Positions 10,492-18,701 of a DNA stretch of 64,000 bases are shown here, one piece after another (position 1 is the first letter of the stretch; every line of letters starts with the position of its first letter). The notes below the pieces were generated by a model. It was given only the letters and a program-made list of their open reading frames with translations. It was not told where the DNA came from and searched no databases. Source of the stretch: Solilutibacter silvestris (GTDB lineage: Bacteria; Pseudomonadota; Gammaproteobacteria; Xanthomonadales; Xanthomonadaceae); assembly GCF_002895945.1 (NCBI RefSeq), contig NZ_NPZB01000001.1:201501-265500 (forward strand), given 5' to 3'. The position numbers were made by a program, and so were the translations under genes.

Positions 10492-10653
10492 GCGGAATTC
10501 GAAAGGGCGCAGGAAGCGCTTGAGGCTTGAGGAGGGCTGCCGCGTGCGGGACGGGCGCCGGAGAGTTGAGTGCTGCAGAGGCACGACGGGCTTGAAGCCG
10601 ACGTGCGAGCCCGCACATCTTAGCAAGTCGCGCACCCGGCCGCGTCACAGCCT

Positions 10654-10681
10654 TTGCGACGGCGACGTGCGAAGCTATTCG
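10654..10681 (+). promoter_or_regulatory. Possible trxA promoter
   Basis: TTGCGA (10654-10659) and TATTCG (10676-10681) lie 16 bp apart in the 226-bp divergent region between rhlB and trxA. The -10 match is imperfect. The same region holds a TAAGAT (minus strand, 10617-10622) that could serve rhlB. Confidence 0.3.
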
Positions 10682-10717
10682 TCGCCCCTTTCGCCCCACC
10701 CCCATTCCGGAGTGTCC

Positions 10718-11056
10718 ATGAGCAGCGCCAACGTTTTCCATGCCACCGACAAGGACTTCGATGACCTCGTCCTCAAGTCCGACCAGCCCGTGCTGGTGGA
10801 TTTCTGGGCGCCGTGGTGCGGTCCCTGCAAGATGATCGCCCCCACCCTCGACCAGCTCGCCGATACCTACCAGGGCAAGGCCAAGGTGGTGAAAGTCGAC
10901 ATCGAGGCCAACCCGCAGGTCGGCATGCGCTTCAATGTCCGCAGCATCCCGATGCTGGTGATGTTCAAGGGCGGCCAGGTCGCTTCCACCCAGATGGGCG
11001 CCCCGCCGAACGTGAAATCGGTGCTGTCGCAGATGATCGACCGCGCCGTCGCCTGA
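10718..11056 (+). CDS. trxA: Thioredoxin
   Basis: 112 residues, full family length. Cytosolic protein disulfide reductase. The active-site WCGPC follows VDFWAP, and the cis-Pro loop is present (IPMLVMF). It stands about 200 bp upstream of rho on the same strand, an order (trxA-rho) widely conserved in gamma-proteobacteria. Confidence 0.97.
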   Translation: MSSANVFHATDKDFDDLVLKSDQPVLVDFWAPWCGPCKMIAPTLDQLADTYQGKAKVVKVDIEANPQVGMRFNVRSIPMLVMFKGGQVASTQMGAPPNVKSVLSQMIDRAVA

Positions 11057-11244
11057 GCCCCGGTTCCGGCCCCAAATCTGAACCACCTGTCGGCGCCCGC
11101 TTGCCGCGGCGCGCCGGCGGTGCTAGCTTTCCAGTTGTCCGGCGCGCCTGTCACCGCAGTTCGACATCTCCGCCGCACCCATCTCGCTGCACCGAATCCA
11201 TTCCCGAACCACACCGCCGGCCGCGCGCCGAGCGCTCGCCATTG

Positions 11245-11260
11245 CGAGGATTCCCCTTTG
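11245..11260 (+). promoter_or_regulatory. rho ribosome-binding site and TTG start
   Basis: GCGAGGA (11244-11250) sits 7-8 bases before TTG (11258-11260), which is followed by [17 protein letters not shown]. No ATG or GTG gives a sensible start: the only upstream in-frame start would add 46 residues of non-homologous sequence. The C-rich 200-nt stretch before it (11057-11257) has no other gene and probably forms the rho leader, in keeping with known rho autoregulation by attenuation. Confidence 0.7.
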
Positions 11261-12937
11261 TCTGAAGAAGAAATCAAGCCCGCCCCGAAGCGTCGTGGTC
11301 GTCCGCCCAAGGTACGTCCCGAAACCACGGAAGCCGCTCCCGCACCTGTTGCAACCCAAGTCAGCGCACCCGTCGCGCCACCAGCGGCTGCGCCCGCGCC
11401 AGCACCACGTGCTGCGGAAGCGCCCCGCGAACACCGCCAACAGCAAGCCCCGGCGCAGTCCAACGACCAGTCGAACGACGGCGATGGCGGCGACCAGCAG
11501 GCCGGCGGCGACCAGCGCTTCAACAACAACAATCGTCGCGAACGCTTCAAGAATCGCCGCGACCGCCAGCGTGACCGCTATCGCGAGCAGGGTCTCCCCA
11601 GCGACGACGACGGCCAGCAGAACGGACCGCCGCCCTCGGCGCGCCCGATGCCCACGATTCCGGAAGGCTTCCCGCAGTACTCGCTGGGCGACCTCAAGCG
11701 GATGCCGGCGCAGAAGCTGCTCGACATCGCCGAGCAATTGCAGATCCATGAAGGCGTCGCTCGCGCGCGCAAGCAGGACATCATCTTCGCCCTGCTGAAG
11801 GTGCTGACCCGCCATGGCGAAGGCGTGCAGGCCGATGGCGTGCTGGAAATCCTGCCGGATGGCTACGGCTTCCTGCGCGCGGCCGAGGCCAGCTACCTGG
11901 CCGGCCCCGACGACACCTACATCTCGCCATCGCAGATCCGCCGCTTCAACCTGCGCACCGGCGACCACCTGTCCGGCCGCATCCGCTGGCCCAAGGATGG
12001 CGAACGCTACTTCGCGCTGAACATCGTCGACACCATCAATGGCGAGCCGATCGAAGCCAGCAAGAACAAGACGCTGTTCGAGAACCTGACGCCGCTGTTC
12101 CCGCGCAAGCGCTTCAAGCTCGAGCGTGGCGACGGATCGTCGGAAGACATCACCGGCCGCATCCTCGACCTGATGGCCCCGCAGGGCAAGGGCCAGCGCG
12201 CGTTGATCGTGTCGCCGCCGAAAGCCGGCAAGACGATGATGATGCAGCAGATCGCCACCGCGATCACGACGAATCATCCCGACGTCCACCTGATCGTGCT
12301 GCTGATCGACGAACGCCCGGAAGAAGTGACGGAAATGCAGCGCACCGTGCGCGGCGAAGTCATCTCCTCCACCTTCGACGAACCGGCCGCGCGCCACGTC
12401 CAGGTCGCGGAAATGGTGATCGAACGCGCCAAGCGCCTGGTCGAGCACAAGAAGGACGTAGTGATCCTGCTCGATTCGATCACCCGCCTCGCCCGCGCCT
12501 ACAACAACGTGTTGCCGAGCTCCGGCAAGGTGTTGACCGGCGGCGTCGATTCCAACGCCTTGCATCGCCCGAAGCGTTTCTTCGGCGCGGCCCGCAACGT
12601 CGAGGAAGGCGGATCGCTGACGATCATCGCCACCGCGCTGGTCGATACCGGCAGCGCGATGGACAAGGTGATCTACGAGGAGTTCAAGGGCACCGGCAAC
12701 TCGGAAGTCCACCTGGACCGTCGCATCACCGAGAAGCGCGTGTATCCGGCGATCGGCGTCAACCTCTCCGGTACCCGCCGCGAGGACCTGCTGATCGAGC
12801 CCGACCTGCTGCAGAAGATCTGGATCCTGCGCAAGTTGCTGCACCCGATGGACGAAATCGCCGCGATGGAGTTCCTCCTCGACAAGATGAAGAACACCAA
12901 GTCGAACGACGAGTTCTTCGGTTCGATGAAGCGCTGA
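11258..12937 (+). CDS. rho: Transcription termination factor Rho, long N-terminal form
   Basis: 559 residues against about 419 in E. coli. Hexameric RNA-dependent ATPase that ends transcription. Residues about 140 to the end align to classical Rho: the Rho_N helical domain ([10 protein letters not shown]), cold-shock RNA-binding domain (GFLRA), P-loop SPPKAGKT, Walker [16 protein letters not shown] and the [10 protein letters not shown] region. The extra N-terminal ~140 residues are low complexity: an AT-hook-like KRRGRPPK, Pro/Ala runs, then a Gln/Asn/Asp/Arg-rich stretch. TTG start. A terminator follows. Confidence 0.96.
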   Translation: MSEEEIKPAPKRRGRPPKVRPETTEAAPAPVATQVSAPVAPPAAAPAPAPRAAEAPREHRQQQAPAQSNDQSNDGDGGDQQAGGDQRFNNNNRRERFKNRRDRQRDRYREQGLPSDDDGQQNGPPPSARPMPTIPEGFPQYSLGDLKRMPAQKLLDIAEQLQIHEGVARARKQDIIFALLKVLTRHGEGVQADGVLEILPDGYGFLRAAEASYLAGPDDTYISPSQIRRFNLRTGDHLSGRIRWPKDGERYFALNIVDTINGEPIEASKNKTLFENLTPLFPRKRFKLERGDGSSEDITGRILDLMAPQGKGQRALIVSPPKAGKTMMMQQIATAITTNHPDVHLIVLLIDERPEEVTEMQRTVRGEVISSTFDEPAARHVQVAEMVIERAKRLVEHKKDVVILLDSITRLARAYNNVLPSSGKVLTGGVDSNALHRPKRFFGAARNVEEGGSLTIIATALVDTGSAMDKVIYEEFKGTGNSEVHLDRRITEKRVYPAIGVNLSGTRREDLLIEPDLLQKIWILRKLLHPMDEIAAMEFLLDKMKNTKSNDEFFGSMKR

Positions 12938-12959
12938 CCGCGGCTTCATCCGATACGAC

Positions 12960-12982
12960 AACGCCCCGCATTGCGGGGCGTT
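12960..12982 (+). terminator. Rho-independent terminator after rho
   Basis: Stem AACGCCCCGC / GCGGGGCGTT with a 3-nt loop, followed by TTGTTTTGG. It lies 22 bp after the rho stop; the opposite-strand gene ends at 13008, so it may serve both. Confidence 0.85.
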
Positions 12983-13007
12983 TGTTTTGGCGCAATTGCC
13001 GGAGGTG

Positions 13008-13937
13008 TTACGGCGTGTGCGCGTCGTTGGGAACCAGTTTGTACGGGCTGTCCTTCATCGCCATGAAACCGCCTCCCGAGGTGTCGGAGACGCCGACCCA
13101 GCGATCGGGATCGTTGGCGAGCCACGACGCTACATTGCGTTTGCCGCGTTGTTCCAGGCGCCATTTGCCTTCGTTGTCAGTCTTTGAACGTCCATTGGGA
13201 TTGAAATCGAACGGCAACGTCGCGACCAGATGGTCATCCCCCACCAGCGGACTTCCGGAGCCCGGCGCTGCACGAATATGCCGGGCATATTCCAGCGATT
13301 GATCCTCCATGAGTTTGCGCGCGTAATCCAGAAGGCCGTCGTTGCCCCGGATGTTGTACAGCGCCGATTGCGCAACCACGGCATCGGCAACAGTACCGTC
13401 GGGATTCAGATAGAGATGGACCATTACCCCGCCGCTTACACCCGCCGCCCACAAACCCATCGGATATACGGGCGGATCGGGCGCGTAAACGATGCAATCC
13501 ACGACACATTTGCGGCTGCTTTTGACCTGCTTTCGGAGCTCTTTCGATGGCAAATATTCTGTATCGTTAAACTGAGAGTTGTCTACCGAAATCGCGTAGC
13601 CGCCATCCTTTGGATGCGCAGCCAGCGTGATCTGGAAGTAAGTCTTGGCATTGACTGGCACGCCGTCCTGCAGATATGGCTTGAATTTCAACTTGCCGAT
13701 GGTCTTGTCGATGTACTCGGCCACCTTCGGATCGAGCTTGGTCGTGATGTGATGTTCCTTGACGACGCCATCCGGCCCGAAGGTCAGGTCGCCACGCACA
13801 CGCATGGTCAGCACCGATTCGGTGAGGCCGCGATCACTCGTCACCAGCGCAGGCGGCTCTTTCGCCTGCGTCACCGCCGCCGGGCAAGTCAAGGCGGCCA
13901 ATGCGACTGCCACCGCCAATATCGTTCGCTTCGTCAT
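13008..13937 (-). CDS. Exported TonB-C-like protein, paralogue 1
   Basis: 309 residues. Signal peptide at 1-25 (ending TQA|K). Two segments have the look of TonB C-terminal folds: about 45-108 (GDLTFGPDGVV, then KLKFKPYLQDGVPVNAKTYF) and about 167-215 (VHLYLNPDGTVADAVV). This 'G-x-V...G...F-P...G-x-P-V' pattern is found in many proteins annotated as energy-transducer TonB-like. It has no membrane anchor or Pro-rich spacer, so it is not a functional TonB; a periplasmic binding role is the most that can be inferred. It lies 34 bp downstream of its paralogue and shares an almost identical C-terminus with it. Confidence 0.75.
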   Translation of the reverse strand: MTKRTILAVAVALAALTCPAAVTQAKEPPALVTSDRGLTESVLTMRVRGDLTFGPDGVVKEHHITTKLDPKVAEYIDKTIGKLKFKPYLQDGVPVNAKTYFQITLAAHPKDGGYAISVDNSQFNDTEYLPSKELRKQVKSSRKCVVDCIVYAPDPPVYPMGLWAAGVSGGVMVHLYLNPDGTVADAVVAQSALYNIRGNDGLLDYARKLMEDQSLEYARHIRAAPGSGSPLVGDDHLVATLPFDFNPNGRSKTDNEGKWRLEQRGKRNVASWLANDPDRWVGVSDTSGGGFMAMKDSPYKLVPNDAHTP

Positions 13938-13971
13938 ATCGTTTTCCCCATGTGATGGGCAGACCGTTTCG

Positions 13972-14868
13972 TTATGGCGTGTGTGCTTCGTTGGGAACCA
14001 GTTTGTACGGACTGTCCTTCATCGCCATGAATCCGCCACCCGAGGTGTCGGAGACGCCGACCCAGCGATCGGGATCGTTGGCGAGCCACGAGGCAATATT
14101 GCGTTTTCCGCGTTGTTCCAGGCGCCATTTGCCCAGGTTGTCGGAGGTGGGTCCTTCCATCTGGAAGACGAAGGGCAACGCACCCACCTGATGGTTGTCG
14201 CCGACGAGCGGGCTACCGGAGCCAGGCGCGAAACGGGCATTTTTTGCATAAGTGAGCGCAATTTTCTCGATGACCTTGCGCGCGTCATTGAGTGTCAAAT
14301 CTGAACCACGCACACTGTACAACGCGGATTGCCCGACCACTGCATCGGCCACGGTGCCATCCGGATTCAGATAGAGATCGACGATGACTCCGCCATTTGC
14401 TCCACCGGAATATGACGGTGCTGGCGGATGGGACAGCATGCAGTCGACAATGCATTTTGTTGGCGCGTTCTTGCCGAACTTGCGGTCTCCGAAAGTTTCG
14501 TCGTCGGTGAAGTATGCATTGTCCATCGAAAGTTCGTAGCGGTCCGCATCCTTGGCGCGCGCCGCCAACGTCATCTGGAAATAGGTCTTGGCATTGACCG
14601 GAACACCGTCCTGCAGATAGGGTCGAAACTTCAATTTACCGATGGTCTTGTCGACGTACTCGGCCATCTTCGGATCGAGCTTGGTCGCAATGTGATGTTC
14701 CTTCACCACGCCATCCGGCCCGAAGGTCAGGTCGCCACGCACGCGCATGGTCATGACCGTTTCGGTGAGACCCCGATCATTCGTCACCAATTGCGGTTCG
14801 TTCGCCTGCGCCATCATCGCCGGACAGGCCAGCATCGCCAGCGCGAGCACCAGTATCGATCGTGTCAT
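13972..14868 (-). CDS. Exported TonB-C-like protein, paralogue 2
   Basis: 298 residues, same architecture as the neighbouring gene: signal peptide (1-22, AQA|N), TonB-C-like segment with GDLTFGPDGVVKEHH and the PYLQDGVPVNAKTYFQ stretch, a second such segment (VDLYLNPDGTVADAVV), then a shared C-terminal ~50 residues. The start MTRSILVLAL is preceded by GGGAGAGGGCGG, an excellent ribosome-binding site; in-frame codons further upstream are rejected because they would precede the signal peptide. The two genes are a tandem duplication, probably cotranscribed. Function unknown. Confidence 0.75.
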   Translation of the reverse strand: MTRSILVLALAMLACPAMMAQANEPQLVTNDRGLTETVMTMRVRGDLTFGPDGVVKEHHIATKLDPKMAEYVDKTIGKLKFRPYLQDGVPVNAKTYFQMTLAARAKDADRYELSMDNAYFTDDETFGDRKFGKNAPTKCIVDCMLSHPPAPSYSGGANGGVIVDLYLNPDGTVADAVVGQSALYSVRGSDLTLNDARKVIEKIALTYAKNARFAPGSGSPLVGDNHQVGALPFVFQMEGPTSDNLGKWRLEQRGKRNIASWLANDPDRWVGVSDTSGGGFMAMKDSPYKLVPNEAHTP

Positions 14869-14938
14869 CCGCCCTCTCCCCTCGTGGATGGCACGATCGT
14901 AACTCCACAAGGACTCGCCGGCCATCACGGCCCGACTA

Positions 14939-17900
14939 TCAGTACGGGCGATCCTGTGGCCGCAACATCCGCGCCATCGATGCATCCGCTCCGGAGGGTG
15001 CAGCCGCCTGTTCCGCCAGTTCGGCGGCGACATCGACGAAACCGCGCATCAGGGCGATATCGCGTGGGGTGCGGTTGAGGCGGTCGCGCTGTCCCAGCGG
15101 CGCACCGCTGTCGCGCAGGCGTTGCGCCACCGACATCAGGCCATGCAGGGCGGCGATGTGCAGCGGGGCGAATCCGCGCGGATCCTGGGCGTCCAGTTCG
15201 ACGCCTTCGTCGAGCAGGTGATCGAGTCCGGCGAGGATCACCGTTTCATCGCAGGCGGTGCCGGGTTCGGCGCGCGCACCCAGCAGCAGCAGCAGCGGGG
15301 TGACGCCGGCTTCGGCGCGGGTATTGGCATCGGCGCCGGCCAGCAACAAGGTGTCGAACAGCGCGACCAGTCTCGAACGGTCACGCGCGGTGAACCCGTA
15401 GAGCGCGGCGCAGTGGATCGGCGCCAGCCCCTGCGGATCGGCGGCGGCGACATCGGCGCCCGCGCGCAACAGCCGCGTGACCATTTCCGGCAGGCCGAGC
15501 GCCGACGCCAGCATCAGCACGGTGACTTCGCCCGGCAGGCGCTGGCCGAGATCGGCGCCGGCGGCGAGCAGGCGATCGACCACCGCGGCATGACGCATGC
15601 TCACTGCCGCCGACAACGGCGTGGCGCCGGTGCTGGCGCTGAGTCCGGCATTCGCCCCGTGCGCGACCAATTGTTCGACTGCGGCAACATGACCGCCACC
15701 GGCGGCGCGCAACAGGGCGCTGCAGCCCTGGCCGTCGAGTGCATCGACCGGGAAACCGAGATCGAGCAGGCGGCGCACGGCATCGCCGTCCCCGGTGATG
15801 GCGGCCGCAGGCAGGTCGCCGGCACGCAACGCGCGGCCCGGCAGCGGCCAGCCACGCCAGTCCAGCCAATCCGCCAGATCCTTGCGGCCATTGGCGAGCG
15901 CAACGCCGAGTGCGGTCTGGCCATCGGGCGCACGGGCATCGGGTTTGCCGCCGATCGCGACCAGCGCACGCACCGTATTGGCGTCGCCGCAGGCAGTGGC
16001 GACATGCAGCGCACTCAACCCGCTGGCACCGACCGTGCAGGGATCGACGCCAAGATCGAGCAGGCGCTGCGTCAGCTGCGACCAGTGCAGGCGAATGGCA
16101 TGGTGCAGCGGCGGATCGCCGGCGCCATCGTTGCCGAAGGGATCGGCGCCACGTTCCAGCAATCGCAGCGCGAAGGATTCGCCATGTTCGGATGGGTGCG
16201 CGCGCATCGCCTGCAGATGACTGGCGAACACGCCGGCACCGGCGGGACTGGCACCCCGCAGCCACAATACGTCCAGCGCCTGCGCGGCGATGGCATCAGC
16301 CGGCGCCAGCCGCAGCAATTGCCCGAGCACGCTGTGGCCTTCGCGCATCGCGTCGACATCGGCGCCGCGCGCGAGCAACCACGGAATCACCTGCGGCGAC
16401 GCCGGCGCCAGTTCGGCGAGCATGCGAGTGAATTCGTCGCGATCCAGCAATGAAGCAAAACGTTCGAGCGTGGCGTTGTCGCCATCGCGCAGGGCATCGC
16501 TGACCACCGCATATGGCGGACGATCCAGCGTTGTTTCGTCTGCCGCGACATCGCCCTCGGTCGTTGCCGGCGGTGGCGGCACGAAGGCGGGATCGAGCGC
16601 CGGCATCACCGACCAGCGCCCGAGTTGGGTGGCGCGCGCGAGGGTATCGATGCCGGCGTTGTCGACCGCATCGGCACGCGCGCCTGCGGCCAGCAAGGCG
16701 GCGACCACATCGGCATCGGCGATTTCGCCTTCCACCGCATGACGCAGCGCGTCGTGGCCGGCGTTGTTGCGTGCGACGACATCGGCGCGCGCTTCCAGCA
16801 AGGCATCGATCGCGTCGCGATGGCCGCCCTGCGCGGCGAGCATCAGCGCGGTGGTCTGCGTGGCATCACCGGCATCGACGCCGGCGCCACTGTCCAGCAA
16901 GGTCTGGACGATGGCGGAATGGCCGGCCTGCGCCGCAAGGTGCAATGCGCTGCGGCCTTCGTCATCCACCGCATCCAGTTGCGCACGATGACGCAGCAGC
17001 AGTTGCACGCCGGCGGGATCGTCATCGGTGGCGGTGGCCGCGAACAGCAATGGCGCCTGTGCGTTCGCCGGCGCGACGCTGGCGCCGCGTTCCAGCAGGA
17101 ATTTCGCCAGCCGCCAGTTGCCGGCGGCGCAGGCCATCGCCAGCGGAGTCTGGCCGATGTCGTTGCCGACATCGACTTGCGCCTGGGCATCGAGCAGCAA
17201 GGCGGCGACGCCGGGATCGGTGCTGCGCGCGGCATGGTGCAGCGGCGTGTTGCCCTGCGCATCGGTCGCGCGCACGTCGGCGCCATTGGCCAGCAGCATT
17301 GCGACGGCATCGGGACGGCCATGCCAGCTGTCGCGGGTCGCCGCGAGCAAAGGGGTGATGCCGCTGGCATCGGCATCCAGCGACACACCCTGCGCAATCA
17401 ATGCGCGCAGCAGGCGCAAGTCCGGCAGCACCGCAGCGAGAATCGGCAGGCGGCGCTGGTCGCGCGCATCGGCATCGGGCACGGCATCGGCGCGCGCGCC
17501 GGCATCGAGCAGCGCGAGGGCACGTTCGACGCGACCGCTGCGGGCGGCGGCATGGAGTTCGCGATCGAGTTCGTCACTGCCGGTGGTGGCCGGCAGGTCG
17601 ACCACGGCATCGGCCGCCGCTTCATCCTCCAAGTGCAACTCCGGCAAGGCATCGAGGCTGACCGGCTCGGCATTGCGCGCAGGTGCCGGCGCAGGCGCAG
17701 GCGGTTTGGCCTGGATCTCGCTGACAACCTTCTGGATCCGCGCGGAGAACCGCAGCAACGGCAGCAGTGCCGCCAGCAACACCGCAAACGCCCAACGCAC
17801 GGGACCGTTCACCACGCCCGGCCACGCCAGCACCAAAATCAACGCGATCACGCAGGCCACCGCGACCGCAGGACGCAAGCCGTTCCACGCCCAGCGTCGC

Positions 17901-18322
17901 GCCGGATCGCGTTCGGCCAATGCGTGCGCGAACGCGAAACGCGCATCGCCGGCATCGCTGGTCCACAACGGCCACAGCCGCCATGCCAGCACCACGCCGA
18001 TCGCCGCGGCCAAACCAAGGCCGAGCGCCGCCGGCAACGAACCCGAGGCCATCAACGCGCGCAACGGCCACGCCGCAAGCACTGCACCGATCGCCACCGC
18101 CACGACCCACACCAGCACATGACTGGTAACCACCCGTGGCGCACGATCAGCGGGATTTCCGCGCAACGGCCAGGCGCTGGCCAGCAAGCCGCTGCCCATC
18201 GCGCCGCCGAGCGCGGCGGTCCATCCACCGAATCCGGTCGCGAGCAGGGCCAACACCCCGGCGGCAGCCGCCAGCCAGGGCATCGCGGCCTGCCCCGTGA
18301 CAGCCAGGCGCTGGTCAGGCAT
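14939..18322 (-). CDS. Very large membrane-anchored ankyrin-repeat protein
   Basis: 1127 residues. The first ~200 residues contain five or six hydrophobic helices, followed by a Pro/Ala linker and then about twenty ankyrin repeats (recurring G-x-TPL, A-A-x-x-G, LL-x-x-GA) running to the C-terminus. Ankyrin repeats are protein-binding scaffolds, so this looks like an inner-membrane scaffold with a long cytoplasmic solenoid. No enzymatic domain is visible. The start overlaps the ycgL stop by 8 bp, so the two genes are translationally linked. A 70-bp gap separates its end from the TonB-like gene start at 14868. Confidence 0.88.
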   Translation of the reverse strand: MPDQRLAVTGQAAMPWLAAAAGVLALLATGFGGWTAALGGAMGSGLLASAWPLRGNPADRAPRVVTSHVLVWVVAVAIGAVLAAWPLRALMASGSLPAALGLGLAAAIGVVLAWRLWPLWTSDAGDARFAFAHALAERDPARRWAWNGLRPAVAVACVIALILVLAWPGVVNGPVRWAFAVLLAALLPLLRFSARIQKVVSEIQAKPPAPAPAPARNAEPVSLDALPELHLEDEAAADAVVDLPATTGSDELDRELHAAARSGRVERALALLDAGARADAVPDADARDQRRLPILAAVLPDLRLLRALIAQGVSLDADASGITPLLAATRDSWHGRPDAVAMLLANGADVRATDAQGNTPLHHAARSTDPGVAALLLDAQAQVDVGNDIGQTPLAMACAAGNWRLAKFLLERGASVAPANAQAPLLFAATATDDDPAGVQLLLRHRAQLDAVDDEGRSALHLAAQAGHSAIVQTLLDSGAGVDAGDATQTTALMLAAQGGHRDAIDALLEARADVVARNNAGHDALRHAVEGEIADADVVAALLAAGARADAVDNAGIDTLARATQLGRWSVMPALDPAFVPPPPATTEGDVAADETTLDRPPYAVVSDALRDGDNATLERFASLLDRDEFTRMLAELAPASPQVIPWLLARGADVDAMREGHSVLGQLLRLAPADAIAAQALDVLWLRGASPAGAGVFASHLQAMRAHPSEHGESFALRLLERGADPFGNDGAGDPPLHHAIRLHWSQLTQRLLDLGVDPCTVGASGLSALHVATACGDANTVRALVAIGGKPDARAPDGQTALGVALANGRKDLADWLDWRGWPLPGRALRAGDLPAAAITGDGDAVRRLLDLGFPVDALDGQGCSALLRAAGGGHVAAVEQLVAHGANAGLSASTGATPLSAAVSMRHAAVVDRLLAAGADLGQRLPGEVTVLMLASALGLPEMVTRLLRAGADVAAADPQGLAPIHCAALYGFTARDRSRLVALFDTLLLAGADANTRAEAGVTPLLLLLGARAEPGTACDETVILAGLDHLLDEGVELDAQDPRGFAPLHIAALHGLMSVAQRLRDSGAPLGQRDRLNRTPRDIALMRGFVDVAAELAEQAAAPSGADASMARMLRPQDRPY

Positions 18323-18587
18323 CCGTCCCCCAATCCGAGGTCAGGGGATCGTGCGGAACAGTCATCGGCATCTGCAGGTGGAAGCCGTGGCCAGCGAGAT
18401 TCGCCATCACTTCTTCGGTACTTTCGCGCGCCAGCTTGCGTTGTGGCGTCAACTCGGTTTCCAGCACGAAGGTGAGCGGCCCCAGTTGCGAACGCAGCGC
18501 TTCCGGCAGCGCCTCTCCCCCGTCGCGCGCGGCGAGGTAGACATAGGTATTGGCCTTGCGGGTGCTCTTGTAGACGTGGGCGCGCAT
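18315..18587 (-). CDS. ycgL: YcgL domain protein
   Basis: 90 residues. Matches the YcgL/DUF709 family: N-terminal VYKSTRKANTYVYLAARD, then LPEALRSQLGPLTFVLETEL and a conserved C-terminal GFHLQMP. Its cellular role is not established. It is the upstream member of an overlapping pair with the ankyrin protein. Confidence 0.9.
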   Translation of the reverse strand: MRAHVYKSTRKANTYVYLAARDGGEALPEALRSQLGPLTFVLETELTPQRKLARESTEEVMANLAGHGFHLQMPMTVPHDPLTSDWGTDA

Positions 18588-18701
18588 GCATCACTTCCGG
18601 AATCCCGGGAATTGTGGGGGAAGGCACGCCGCAAGGGAACCGCCGATTCAGATTTCTTCTGCGTTAGCCTAGGCGACCTTCAGGATGGAATCGGCCTTGC
18701 C

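Noticed and set aside
9272-11086. 604-codon minus-strand frame spanning trxA and rhlB
   Set aside because: Out of frame with RhlB and antisense to TrxA, both unambiguous; the translation has no recognisable domain.
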